Source: PALSA-911 sp963839645
GTDB lineage: Bacteria; Pseudomonadota; Alphaproteobacteria; Acetobacterales; Acetobacteraceae
Assembly: GCA_963839645.1 (NCBI GenBank)
Contig: CAWIVZ010000001.1
Span: forward strand, 1,302,001-1,366,000
Length of the DNA stretch: 64,000 bases
Direction of reading: 5' to 3'
Below, one piece after another: positions 53,991-63,636 of the stretch (position 1 is the first letter of the stretch; the number at the start of each line of letters is the position of its first letter). A program made the translations under genes and the position numbers. Below the pieces are notes generated by a model, which ran no database searches, was not told the DNA's origin, and was given only the letters and a program-made list of their open reading frames with translations.

Positions 53991-54812
53991 ATGGCGATTA
54001 TCGATGTCCAGGTCCACGCCTATGAGCGGAACCATCCTGGGAGGCCCTGGGTTGGCCATCTGCACGGGCCCGACTCTGCCAATGGGGAGGAGATGGTGGC
54101 TGCCATGGACACAGTCGGGGTCGATGCGGCGATCATCGTTTCCACGTTTAACCTCTACCGCTATGATCCTAGCTACGCCATCGGGGTCTATAATACCTAT
54201 CCCGAGCGTTTTCGCGTCGTAAAGCCGATCGACCCAACCGATCCCTCGATCGACGACGTCGTTGCCGACTGGTCCAGAACCAAGGGCGCGGTAGGCATCC
54301 GGATTATGCTCAGGGATGAGCTGCTGTCCGACCCGACGGACCCACGCCTGAACCGGGCGTTTGCGGCTGCAGGCAAAAGCGGCCTGCCGGTGAATTTCCT
54401 CTGCTGGGGGAGGCTGGACGATGGCGCGGAACTGGTGCGGCGAAACCCGGACACCGTGATCGTCATCGACCATCTCGGGCTGCTGCAGACGGACCCGCCT
54501 GCGGCCGAGCCCTGGTCCGATCTTCCGAAGGTGCTGGCGTTGGCTAAATACCCGAACACGAGAATCAAGATCAGCGGGGCCTGTACGCTGTCGCGTGAGC
54601 CGTTCCCGTACAACGACATTTGGGATCCTGTTTTGAAGATCATCGATGCGTTCGGCGTCGACCGCTGCATGTGGGGCACGGACTGGACGCGAACCAGTGG
54701 AATGCTGACCTACGAGCAGGGCGTTGCCCCGTTTCGCGACACCGATCGTCTGTCGAAAAGCGACAAGGCGAAGCTGATGGGCGGCACGCTGGAGCAAGTC
54801 TACAAATGGTGA
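53991..54812 (+). CDS. Amidohydrolase family protein (amidohydro_2, TIM barrel)
   Basis: 273 residues from ATG 53991, with AGGGGAG 8 bases upstream. MAIIDVQVHAYERNHPGRPW carries a QxHxY variant of the metal-binding HxH. KGAVGIRIMLRDELL, VIDHLGLLQTDPP, RIKISGACTLSR and the metal Asp in CMWGTDWTRTSG follow. The fold is that of the gamma-resorcylate decarboxylase/lactonase group. The first metal-site His is replaced by Gln, as in several lactonases. It is 200 bases upstream of the fused carboxylase. A catabolic link is possible but unproven. Confidence 0.85.
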   Translation: MAIIDVQVHAYERNHPGRPWVGHLHGPDSANGEEMVAAMDTVGVDAAIIVSTFNLYRYDPSYAIGVYNTYPERFRVVKPIDPTDPSIDDVVADWSRTKGAVGIRIMLRDELLSDPTDPRLNRAFAAAGKSGLPVNFLCWGRLDDGAELVRRNPDTVIVIDHLGLLQTDPPAAEPWSDLPKVLALAKYPNTRIKISGACTLSREPFPYNDIWDPVLKIIDAFGVDRCMWGTDWTRTSGMLTYEQGVAPFRDTDRLSKSDKAKLMGGTLEQVYKW

Positions 54813-55009
54813 GCCGGTAAGGCGCGATCAGCTCCGACATTCACGCCGCTCCGTACCGCTCGTATCCTCCTCAGCCGGATATGACCGGCCAGATATCAAT
54901 CGTGACATGGGTTTTCAGATCCCCGCCCGGAGGGCCGACTGGCCGCCTTGGCGTATGCCCTGTCCGCCGGGCCGGGTAGCGAGAAGACGTAACAAAGGAA
55001 TGCCTGTCG

Positions 55010-58000
55010 ATGCCGATAAAGAAACTTCTGATCGCCAACCGCGGCGAGATATCGATCCGTATCGCGCGCACCGCGGCGTCGATGGGAATCGCCACGGTCG
55101 CGGTCAATGCGGAAGACGATGCGTCATCGCTGCACACGCGCCGAACCGATGAGTTACGGACGCTGAAGGGGCGCGGCGTTGCAGCGTATCTCGACGCCGC
55201 CGGCCTGATCGCGGCGGCACTTGAGACTGGCTGCGACGCAGTGCATCCCGGCTACGGCTTCCTCGCGGAGAACGCAGCCTTCGCCCGGGCCTGCGGGGCG
55301 GCCGGCTTGATCTTCGTCGGCCCGACGCCCGAGGCGCTGGACCTTTTCGGCGACAAAGCGGCCGCGCGAGCTTTCGCCGAACGCTGCGGCGTTCCCCTGG
55401 TGGCGGGTAGTGCCGGAGCAACCGATCTAGCGGCCGCTCAGGCGTTCATGGCCGGGCTTGGCGATGGCGCGGCGGTGATGGTCAAGGCGATCGCGGGCGG
55501 TGGCGGGCGTGGCATGCGGCCGGTCCACTCGGTGACCGAAATGCCAGCCGCGTTCGAGCGTTGCCGCACGGAAGCGCTGGCTGCGTTCGGCAATGGCGAT
55601 TTGTATGTCGAGCGGCTTTTTCCTCTGGCGCGCCATATCGAAGTGCAGGTGATCGGTGACGGCACTGGCGCGGTGACGCATCTGTGGGAACGCGAGTGCA
55701 GCGTCCAACGCCAGCGCCAAAAGCTTATCGAGATCGCCCCCGCGCCCGGCCTGTCCCCTGGTGTGCGGGCTCGGCTGCTGGAGGCGGCGGTCGCGCTCGC
55801 CTCGGCGGCGAAGTACCGCAATGCCGGCACATTCGAGTTCCTGGTCGATGCAGAAGCCCGCGGCGACGACGCCGAGATCGCCTTCATCGAGGCGAATGCC
55901 CGGATTCAGGTCGAGCACACCGTCACCGAGGAAATCACAGGCGTCGATTTGGTAGAAGCGCAACTACGCATCGCGGGCGGTGAGACGCTGTCCAGCATTG
56001 GTTTGACGCAGGCCCATGTCCCCGAGCCACGCGGCATTTCCATGCAGGTGCGCGTCAACCTGGAGACCATGACCGCCGACGGCAGTGCCAAGCCGGCGGG
56101 CGGCGTGCTGACCGCCTATGAGGTGCCGAGCGGCGCGGGCGTGCGTGTCGACGGCTATGGGTATGCCGGCTATCGTACCAACCCGGCATTCGATTCACTG
56201 CTGGCGAAAGTGATCGTCACTTCGCCGTCGGGACGTCTGGACGATGTCGCGGCTCGCGCCGGCCGCGCGCTGGCGGAGTTTCGAATCGCCGGTGCCGCAA
56301 CCAATACACGTTTCTTGCAGGCCGTCCTGCGGCATCCCGACCTGCTGGCTGGCCACGTGCACACGCGCTTCGTGGAGAAGGAGATCGTCACCCTGCTCGC
56401 CAGCGCCGACGGGCCACAGCAGCGGCTCTATTTCGAACCCGCCGCGGCTCCTGGCACGCCACGCATCGCAGGCATCCGGCTCAAGACCACCGATCCGCTG
56501 GCCGTTGTGGCGCTGGGCAAGGGGGGAGATGCCGTTGCGCCGGCGATGGATGAAGCTCCGCCGGAGCCAGCCTTCGCGGCCGACATCGACGGCCCCGACG
56601 GCACAAAGCCGGTCGCCGCACCCATGCAGGGCACCATCGTTAGCCTTGATGTGGCGGAAGGCGACGCGGTGCGCCGCGGCCAGTCCGTGCTGGTCATGGA
56701 GGCGATGAAGATGCAGCACGAGATCGCCGCCCCGGTTGGCGGCATCGTGCGGGCGGTCACGGTTGCGACCGGCGACACCGTTTTCGAGGGTCATCCGCTG
56801 CTGTTCATCGAGGAAACCGATGACGCGGCCGGTGTCGCGGCGGCGGCGAGGGAAATCGATCTGGACCTGATCCGTCCCGACCTCGCCGAGGTGATGGCAC
56901 GGCAGGCGAAAGCGCGCGACGCCGCCCGTCCGGCCGCGGTCGCCCGCCGGCGCAAGACCGGTCAGCGCACCGCGCGCGAAAACCTCGACGATCTCGTCGA
57001 TCCCGGCTCGTTCGTCGAGTACGGCGCGCTGACCGTGGCCGCGCGCCGTAGCACCACGCCCATCGCCCAGTTGATCGACGAGTCGCCCGCCGACGGCTTC
57101 GTTATGGGGCTGGCGCATATCAACGGCGATACCTTTCCCGAGGAGACCAGCCGCGTCGTCGTCGGCGCCTACGATTACACGGTGATGGCGGGCACCCAGG
57201 GCAAGCACAGCCATCGCAAGCAGGATCGGATGTACGAACTCGCCGAACAATGGAGGCTGCCGACCGTGATCTTCACCGAGGGCGGCGGCGGGCGCGGCAG
57301 TGATCCCGACTATACGTCTATCCTCGGCGGCACCAGCGACACCTTCCACCAGTTCCCGCGCCTGAGCGGCCTGGTCCCGGTGGTCGGCATTGCCTCGGGC
57401 CGTTGTTTCGCCGGCAATGCGGTGCTGCTGGGCTGCTGCGACGTCATCATCGCGACCGAAAATGCCACTATCGGCATGGCCGGCCCGGCAATGATCGAGG
57501 GCGGTGGCCTCGGTGTTTACCGGCCAGAAGAGGTCGGGCCGATGAGCATCCAGGTGCCAAACGGCGTGGTCGACATCGCCGTCTCGGATGAGCGCGAGGC
57601 GGCCCGGGTGGCGCGGCAGTATCTCTCGTACTTCCAGGGCCGCGTGGCGGACTGGACCTGCGCCGATCAGCGGCTGCTGCGTCATGCCGTGCCGGAGAAC
57701 CGCATGCGTGCCTATGATATGCGCGCGCTGATCGGCACGCTGGCCGACGCAGGCTCGATGCTGGAAATCCGCAAGGGTTTCGGCTTTGGCATGATCACCG
57801 CCCTTATTCGCATCGAAGGGCGGCCGATGGGCGTCGTCGCCAACAACCCGCTGCATCTGGGTGGAGCGATCGACAGCGACGCGGCGGACAAGGCCGCGCG
57901 CTTCATGCAGCTCTGCGACGCGCATGATGTACCGCTTCTGTATTTGTGCGACACGCCCGGCAACATGGTTGGGCCAGAGGCTGAGAAGACCGCCTTGGTC

Positions 58001-58426
58001 CGCCATTGCGGCCGCGCCTATGTCATTGGCGCCAACGTTACTGTGCCGACCTTCATGGTGATCACGCGCAAGGCCTACGGGTTGGGGGCGCAGGCGATGG
58101 GCGGTGGCAATCTGATGATCGGCGCGTTCTGCATCTCCTGGCCGACCGGCGAGTTCGGGGGGATGGGCCTGGAAGGCAAGGTCAAGCTGGGCCACCAGCG
58201 GCAGTTGTCGGCGATCACAGACCCGGCGGAACGGCTTGCATTGTACGAAAAGCTGGTTGCCGAGGAATATGAGCGCGGTAAAGCGCTCAATGTCGGTTCA
58301 CTTTATGAAGTCGACGACGTGATCGATCCCGCCGAGACACGTAAATGGATCGTCGCCGGCTTGCGCGCGATGCCACCAACCCCAAAGCGCGAAGGTAAGA
58401 AGCGCGGTTGGGTGGACGCGTGGTGA
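55010..58426 (+). CDS. Single-chain biotin-dependent acyl-CoA carboxylase (BC-BCCP-CT fusion)
   Basis: 1,138 residues. Biotin carboxylase (about 1-450): LLIANRGEISIRIARTA, VHPGYGFLAENAAFA, ATP-grasp loop KAIAGGGGRGMRPV, RECSVQRQRQKLIEIAPAPGL, EANARIQVEHTVTEEI. BCCP (about 530-600): biotin Lys567 in VLVMEAMKMQHE. Carboxyltransferase (about 640-1120): RRRKTGQRTARENLDDLVDPGSFVEYG, GRGSDPDYTS, CDTPGNMVGPEAE, YGLGAQAMGGG. AAGGA precedes the ATG. In bacteria the domains are usually on two or three chains; one-polypeptide forms exist in the long-chain acyl-CoA carboxylase group. Its acyl-CoA substrate cannot be assigned. Confidence 0.93.
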   Translation: MPIKKLLIANRGEISIRIARTAASMGIATVAVNAEDDASSLHTRRTDELRTLKGRGVAAYLDAAGLIAAALETGCDAVHPGYGFLAENAAFARACGAAGLIFVGPTPEALDLFGDKAAARAFAERCGVPLVAGSAGATDLAAAQAFMAGLGDGAAVMVKAIAGGGGRGMRPVHSVTEMPAAFERCRTEALAAFGNGDLYVERLFPLARHIEVQVIGDGTGAVTHLWERECSVQRQRQKLIEIAPAPGLSPGVRARLLEAAVALASAAKYRNAGTFEFLVDAEARGDDAEIAFIEANARIQVEHTVTEEITGVDLVEAQLRIAGGETLSSIGLTQAHVPEPRGISMQVRVNLETMTADGSAKPAGGVLTAYEVPSGAGVRVDGYGYAGYRTNPAFDSLLAKVIVTSPSGRLDDVAARAGRALAEFRIAGAATNTRFLQAVLRHPDLLAGHVHTRFVEKEIVTLLASADGPQQRLYFEPAAAPGTPRIAGIRLKTTDPLAVVALGKGGDAVAPAMDEAPPEPAFAADIDGPDGTKPVAAPMQGTIVSLDVAEGDAVRRGQSVLVMEAMKMQHEIAAPVGGIVRAVTVATGDTVFEGHPLLFIEETDDAAGVAAAAREIDLDLIRPDLAEVMARQAKARDAARPAAVARRRKTGQRTARENLDDLVDPGSFVEYGALTVAARRSTTPIAQLIDESPADGFVMGLAHINGDTFPEETSRVVVGAYDYTVMAGTQGKHSHRKQDRMYELAEQWRLPTVIFTEGGGGRGSDPDYTSILGGTSDTFHQFPRLSGLVPVVGIASGRCFAGNAVLLGCCDVIIATENATIGMAGPAMIEGGGLGVYRPEEVGPMSIQVPNGVVDIAVSDEREAARVARQYLSYFQGRVADWTCADQRLLRHAVPENRMRAYDMRALIGTLADAGSMLEIRKGFGFGMITALIRIEGRPMGVVANNPLHLGGAIDSDAADKAARFMQLCDAHDVPLLYLCDTPGNMVGPEAEKTALVRHCGRAYVIGANVTVPTFMVITRKAYGLGAQAMGGGNLMIGAFCISWPTGEFGGMGLEGKVKLGHQRQLSAITDPAERLALYEKLVAEEYERGKALNVGSLYEVDDVIDPAETRKWIVAGLRAMPPTPKREGKKRGWVDAW

Positions 58427-58715
58427 GGACAAGGCTTTGCTGTCGGATGCCGGCGGGAGGGATGTTTGGTGCCTCAAGCCGGCGAAACTTGAATTGCGCG
58501 CATCGTTAGGCTGACGGTATGACAGCATGTTCGTACCGGCCAGGGCGCGTCCCATTCCGGTAGCCCTTCGCATGCGTCGTCGTGTTGGACTGTTCCATGG
58601 CGTGGTACCCGCCGGAGGCTACGCCAACCCGAATTTCCACCAAATCCGCGACAACACCTTCAGAATATCTTCAATGCGGAATAGCTCCCGGCGGACCCCT
58701 GTCAGTCTACAGCCT
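58427..58715. other. Intergenic region after the carboxylase
   Basis: Nothing convincing between the carboxylase stop and the convergent outer-membrane protein. Short frames here lack motifs. Confidence 0.4.
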
Positions 58716-59771
58716 TCAAAAACGCCACCCGAGTTTCAGGACCGGGCCGATATACCAGGCGCTGAATGCAGCGCCGGACACGTTCGACCAGTTCTTCTCG
58801 TAGGCGATCTGAAAATCCAATGCGGGCCGGCCGAGCCATCCCGCGGTGTCGCCGCCACCGAACCACTGGCTCGGCAGTATGTATTCCAGCGTCGCGATCG
58901 GCTCAGCCGTGAAGTTCTGCTGCGAAATTCCGAATGTCTGGTCAAACCAGCGCCGGGTAAGAAAGAGGGCGAACGAAAAATTCCACTGCTCGGAAATGAC
59001 GTACGAGAACGAGGGGGCGACGATCAGGGCCGTCGATTCCGGGACGGGGGTTCGGAACCGGCGCTGGGCGGTGGCGGAGATCCCAAACGACCAGACAGTC
59101 TCGGCGGAGGTATTCCCTGCGAACGCGACCCTTTCGAGATTTCCGTTGAAATTGAAAATCTTGTTGATGCCCAGATTCAGATCCTGGCGCGTCGCGAATT
59201 CCCTTGCGAAGGTCGGGCTGAAATCCAGGCGCGGAACATAGGCAAGGAACGGCGAATAGGCCTGGTCGTTGTTTGGATTGACGTATTGCAGCCGCAGTCC
59301 GAACCGCAGCTTGTCGAAATCGGCGCCCTGTGGGTCAACGAACCGGTCTGTTTCGGCATCGACACTCGCGGCAAACCGCAACGGAAGGTCGAACACCGGT
59401 GTCGCCCAGCCCAGTAGCAGCGCTGGGCTGCCCTCGAGCGTGGAACTGCCGCCCGAGCTTCGCGCCGCCGGGTTCGAATTGAAATACAGTGGTGCCACGA
59501 GATTGAACGTGAATCGGGGGGAGGGGATCTGCCGGTCGGCGCCGGGTGCGGTGGCCAACGGATTGCCGTACGGCGAAGGCGTCTGCAGATTCGGCGTCGC
59601 AAAGATGGAATCCAGTCTTGCGTCCGGCCCATCGTTGGTGGAGCTGTTCGACGCCGCCTGCGCGTTCGCCTGGCTTGACTGACCCATGGCCCATACGGCC
59701 AGCAGGACATAGGTGACCAGGCAATAGCCGCGGGGGCAATACCCGCGGGGCCCGATCTTGCTTTGCCTCAT
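58716..59771 (-). CDS. Outer-membrane beta-barrel protein, unknown substrate
   Basis: 351 residues. The signal-like N-terminus (CLVTYVLLAVWAMGQSSQANAQA) follows a short GPRGYCPRGYC duplication encoded by a direct DNA repeat. The body shows alternating amphipathic strands with aromatic girdles (FTFNLVAPLYFNSN, LRFGLRLQYVNPNND, WNFSFALFLTRRWF, ALDFQIAYEKNW, WYIGPVLKLGWRF). The C-terminal residue is Phe, the BAM recognition signal. No homologous channel family is obvious. It lies beside the asparaginase/MFS/glutaminase cluster. Confidence 0.75.
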   Translation of the reverse strand: MRQSKIGPRGYCPRGYCLVTYVLLAVWAMGQSSQANAQAASNSSTNDGPDARLDSIFATPNLQTPSPYGNPLATAPGADRQIPSPRFTFNLVAPLYFNSNPAARSSGGSSTLEGSPALLLGWATPVFDLPLRFAASVDAETDRFVDPQGADFDKLRFGLRLQYVNPNNDQAYSPFLAYVPRLDFSPTFAREFATRQDLNLGINKIFNFNGNLERVAFAGNTSAETVWSFGISATAQRRFRTPVPESTALIVAPSFSYVISEQWNFSFALFLTRRWFDQTFGISQQNFTAEPIATLEYILPSQWFGGGDTAGWLGRPALDFQIAYEKNWSNVSGAAFSAWYIGPVLKLGWRF

Positions 59772-59888
59772 TCTCTTTCCCCCATTAACGGGACCGCGCG
59801 GCAGGACAGCGGATTCGGCGGCGACATCTCGGCCGAGTGTATCGCAGGTGACTGCCGCCCCAAAGGGTCGATGCCGATCCTCTCGCGT

Positions 59889-60873
59889 TCACTGATAACC
59901 GGAGAAGGCAGCCGCCACGTTCGCCGCCGTGCTGCCCGACCGTAGGGTGAAGCCCAGCAGCAGGCGTGCCTTGAGCCCGGACAGATAGCCGGCGGGCACT
60001 AGTCCGCGGTCGATCAGGTCGATCTCCGCGCCCGGATAACCATAGGTTCGGGTGAACACCGGGCCGGACATGGCGCGGGTCGCCAGTACCACCGGAATAT
60101 GTTTGGCGAGGTCCCCCAGCAAAGGGGCGACCTCCGCGGGCACGTGGCCGGCCCCCATGCCTTCCACGACAAGGCCCTCATAGCCGAGCACACGGACCGC
60201 GCCGAGAAGGCGGCCGTCCTCGCCCATGCCCCATTTGAGCAGAGCGACCGGCGCGGGTGCGCCGTCCGGTTTCCCGGCGTATGGCAGCCGCGCCAGCCGC
60301 ACGAAGAAGCGGGCGCGGCGTTCCGCGACCACGCCGACCGGGCCGGTGAGCGGCGAGGAGAACGCCGACGGGTAGCGCGGTGTGGGATTTCTGCACGAAA
60401 CGGGCCGCGTGGATGTCGTAGTTCAGCACGACGAGCGTGCCGAGGCCGCGCGCCTCGGGCGAGGCCGCGACGATGCAGGCGGACAGCAGATTGGCGGGGC
60501 CATCCGCGCCGGGCGCTTCGGCCCCGCGCATCGCGCCGGTAACGACGACCGGTTTGTCACTACGGACCAGCAGATCGAGGATGAAGGCCGATTCCTCGAT
60601 CGTGTCGGTGCCCTGAATGACCACCGCGCCGTCGAACCCGTCGGCGAAACCCTGTTCGATGCGCCTGGCGATGTCGACCAGATTTGCGGGCGTGAGCGAC
60701 GGACTCGGCAGCCGGAACGGCGAATGGGCCTCGATGTCGGCCACGTCCGCGAGTGCGGGAACCGAGGCCACCAGATCAGATGCGCCAAGCTTGGGTGCGA
60801 TCCCCCCGGAAGCGTCGGGAAGCATCGTGATGGTTCCGCCGAGTGACAGAACGAGGATGCGGGGAAGCGGCAT
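59889..60873 (-). pseudogene. L-asparaginase, one frameshift in this sequence
   Basis: About 328 residues when one C near 60371 is removed. The N-terminal nucleophile Thr is in LSLGGTITMLPD, and the second catalytic Thr-Asp is in VVIQGTDTIEESAF; then VVTGAMRGAEAPGADG, LVVLNYDIHAARFVQKSHT. The C-terminal domain resumes after the break (VALLKWGMGEDGRLL; GMGAGHVPAEVAPLLGDLA; LATRAMSGPVFTRTYGYPG). No signal peptide, so a cytoplasmic type. It hydrolyses asparagine to aspartate. It sits in a row with an MFS carrier and glutaminase, so the three likely serve amide utilisation. Confidence 0.85.
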
Positions 60874-60895
60874 TCTGCGGGGACCGTTGGTGTGG

Positions 60896-62593
60896 TTACG
60901 ATGTGGTTCGATCGGCGGGCAGCGAGGGATCCCAAGTTTCCCGTTCCGAACCGTCCAGGTCTCGCTGGGGCCCGCCGGACGGCAGTTCGCCCGGCACGTA
61001 ATTGGGCAGCCGGCCCGCGGGGAAGATGGTCAGCATGGCGACGCCGGACATGATCAGCAGACCGATCTTCAGCGCGCGCAGTCGTGCCTCGGTGTTGATG
61101 CGCACCGCTTCGGCAACCTGTTCGGGTGTCGCTGTGGTACGCTGCATGATCGCGAGCAGTCGGTCATTGTTGACGAAATTGATGTTGTCCAGATCGACCT
61201 GCGACTGGATTTCCGGCGGCAGGCGGGGGTTGTCGGCGACGCTGCGCAGAATGTTCGCGCTGAGCAACCCGACCAGTAGCGCGCCGGCGACCGCCGTGCC
61301 GACTCCGGCGGCGAGGTTCTGGGTCGTGCCGCGCAGGGATCCGACATCGCCCGCGAGTTCCTTCGGGGCCGCGGTGACCAGCACGTTGAACACCAGCGTG
61401 ACCAGCGCGCCCTGGCCGATGCCGAAGACGATCAGGCCAATCATAACAACAGGGGCGCTCCAGTCGTTGTGCACCACCCAGGCAAGCCACAGCAGCGCGA
61501 CGGTGCATAGGGCAAATCCGGCGCGGCCGATCTGGCGCGGTGTGAAGATCTTGTAGAGCCGAACGACCAGCATCGCGGTGAAGAATACCGTGAGGTTGAA
61601 CGGCAGCATGGCGATGGCGGTTTCGATCGGCGTGCGGCCCTGCACGATCTGGATATAGAGCGGCACGGAAAAGTTCAGCATCGCCTCCAGCGACACAACG
61701 GCGAACATGGCGTAGATGGCGGCGCGTTCCTGGCCTGAGGCGATGACCCGGAGGTCGAGTAGCGGGGTATTGCCGGCGGCCTGTTGGCGCCGTGTCCAGC
61801 CGATGAAGGTCTGCAGTAGCGCGATGCCCGCGACGATCATGACCGGCGCGGGTGACAGGCCGAAGATGTCGAACGGTGCGCCGGGCCTGGCCGTGCCGAG
61901 GCCCCAGCGGTTCAGGTTGTTGAAGCCGAAACTGATCAGGATGATCGCGGCGGCGGCGAGCACGACGCCTACGAAGTCGATCTTCACCTCAGAACGGCCA
62001 GGGTCGGGCTTCAGGCGAAAGCTGAGCATGAAGACGACAGCCGACATAACGATCAGAATGCCGAAAACCGGTCGCCAGCCGATGAATGTGCCGAGCAATC
62101 CGCCGATCAGGAATGCGGCGACATTGGCTCCGGCACGGGCCGAGCCAAGCGCGCCCACCGCGGTTGCCTGTTGCTGGCCGTGATAATGGTTGGCGACCAG
62201 GGCGACCAGCGAGGGGACGAGCACCGATGCGGCGAGGCCGGCGAGCAGCTGTGCCACCATCATGAAGCTTGCCGAGGGGCTGAACGTCATCAGCAATTGC
62301 GCGACCCCGAACAGCGCCACGACGGTGCGGAAGACGCCGGTCGCGCCGAAACGCTGGACCAGCTTGGCACCGAGCATGACGAAACCGGCGACCGCCAGGG
62401 AATACATGACGATGCCGGTGGCGATCGTGGTGGGCGGAACGTTGAAGCTGGCGACCATGCCGCTGAGCGAGACGGGCAAGGCGGCGACGTTGAACGACAT
62501 CAACATCTGGCCGAGCGCGATGGCGATCATCGGCACCCATGAGTTGCGCGTCCCGGTCTCAGGATGCGGGGGCGTCGTGGCGGATGTTGTCAT
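60896..62593 (-). CDS. MFS transporter, DHA2-like (14 TM)
   Basis: 565 residues with about 14 hydrophobic segments, starting WVPMIAIALGQMLMSFNVAALPVSLSGM and including GVFRTVVALFGVAQLLMTF, AFLIGGLLGTFIGWRPVFGILIVMSAVVFML and GIGQGALVTLVFNVL. The A-motif region between TM2 and TM3 reads GAKLVQRFGATGVF. A cytoplasmic acidic tail follows. It lies 22 bases before the asparaginase start and 38 bases after glutaminase ends, so it is probably co-transcribed. Substrate could be an amide/amino acid or an exported compound. Confidence 0.9.
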   Translation of the reverse strand: MTTSATTPPHPETGTRNSWVPMIAIALGQMLMSFNVAALPVSLSGMVASFNVPPTTIATGIVMYSLAVAGFVMLGAKLVQRFGATGVFRTVVALFGVAQLLMTFSPSASFMMVAQLLAGLAASVLVPSLVALVANHYHGQQQATAVGALGSARAGANVAAFLIGGLLGTFIGWRPVFGILIVMSAVVFMLSFRLKPDPGRSEVKIDFVGVVLAAAAIILISFGFNNLNRWGLGTARPGAPFDIFGLSPAPVMIVAGIALLQTFIGWTRRQQAAGNTPLLDLRVIASGQERAAIYAMFAVVSLEAMLNFSVPLYIQIVQGRTPIETAIAMLPFNLTVFFTAMLVVRLYKIFTPRQIGRAGFALCTVALLWLAWVVHNDWSAPVVMIGLIVFGIGQGALVTLVFNVLVTAAPKELAGDVGSLRGTTQNLAAGVGTAVAGALLVGLLSANILRSVADNPRLPPEIQSQVDLDNINFVNNDRLLAIMQRTTATPEQVAEAVRINTEARLRALKIGLLIMSGVAMLTIFPAGRLPNYVPGELPSGGPQRDLDGSERETWDPSLPADRTTS

Positions 62594-62631
62594 GGCTTCT
62601 TTCTTTCACAACAGGCCGGGTCAGACGCGGC

Positions 62632-63636
62632 TCAATGGTCCGGCCTGGAGGCGAACAGATTGAGGCCCAGGCGCTCGGACAGGAATTTGGTCGCGCGCTG
62701 GCCCTTGACGCTGTTGCCGGCCTGGTCGAGCGGCGGCGCGAAGGTGCCGAGGCCGCCCTTGCCCGGCGAGATGGTGACGATACCGCCGCTGACGCCGCTT
62801 TTGCCGGGCAGGCCGATTTCATAGAGCCAGTCGCCGGAGCGCTCATATAGGCCGGCGGTCGCCAGGGCCGCCAGCACGCGCTTGCAGTGGGCGGCGTCGA
62901 TGACCTGTTCGCCGGTGATCGGGTTTACCCCGCCATCCGCGAGCGTGGCACCCATCACCGCGAGGTCCCGGACCGTCACGTTCAGGGAGCACTGCCGCGT
63001 ATAGACGTCCGTGGTCTCGAGCGCATCGAAATACATCCGCCCGTAGCCTTCGAGCAGTTTGGCGATACCGCGATTGCGCAGATTGGTGGCGGCCTCCGAA
63101 CGATAGACTTCCTCATCGAGTGCCAGATTCCGGCCGGCGAAGCGGGACAAGCCATTCTGGATGAAAGCCCATTTCGCCTCGGCGGTATCGCCGGGGGCCA
63201 GGCTGGTGGTGGCGATGGCGCCGGCATTGACCATCGGGTTCATCGTCCGGTCCACGTTCAACTCAATCGCCATCACGGAATTGAACGGCAGGCCCGTGCT
63301 GTTCACGCCGATTTTCTCCCGGGCCGCCTCGGCGCCGATCTCCTGGCAGATCAGCGCGAAGACGAAGGGCTTGGAGATGCTTTGGATAGAGAATTCATGG
63401 CCACAGTCGCCCGCGGAATGGACCGCGCCGTTGACGCCCACGACACACAGGCCGAACAGCCGGCGGGACGCCCTGGCCAAGGCCGGTATGTAGTCGGCGA
63501 CATCGCCCTCATCGAGCGGCTGGTAGCGCTCATGCGCCTCGGCCACCAGAGCGGCCACCCGTTCGGCCGCCGGTAGGTGTCCGGTGGAGACCGCGCACGG
63601 ATCATGAATTCCATCCGTATCCAGGTTCGTCAGCAT
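62632..63636 (-). CDS. glsA: Glutaminase (serine-dependent, GlsA type)
   Basis: 334 residues. Beta-lactamase-like fold: the catalytic Ser-x-x-Lys is in FSIQSISKPF. The conserved blocks GDVADYIPALA, INSTGLPFNSV-like GVNSTGLPFNSVMAIE and NPMVNAGAIAT are present, and the C-terminal GKSGVSGGIVTISPGKGGLGTF is intact. It hydrolyses glutamine to glutamate and ammonia in the cytoplasm. It starts the leftward amide-utilisation unit with the MFS transporter and asparaginase. Confidence 0.94.
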   Translation of the reverse strand: MLTNLDTDGIHDPCAVSTGHLPAAERVAALVAEAHERYQPLDEGDVADYIPALARASRRLFGLCVVGVNGAVHSAGDCGHEFSIQSISKPFVFALICQEIGAEAAREKIGVNSTGLPFNSVMAIELNVDRTMNPMVNAGAIATTSLAPGDTAEAKWAFIQNGLSRFAGRNLALDEEVYRSEAATNLRNRGIAKLLEGYGRMYFDALETTDVYTRQCSLNVTVRDLAVMGATLADGGVNPITGEQVIDAAHCKRVLAALATAGLYERSGDWLYEIGLPGKSGVSGGIVTISPGKGGLGTFAPPLDQAGNSVKGQRATKFLSERLGLNLFASRPDH

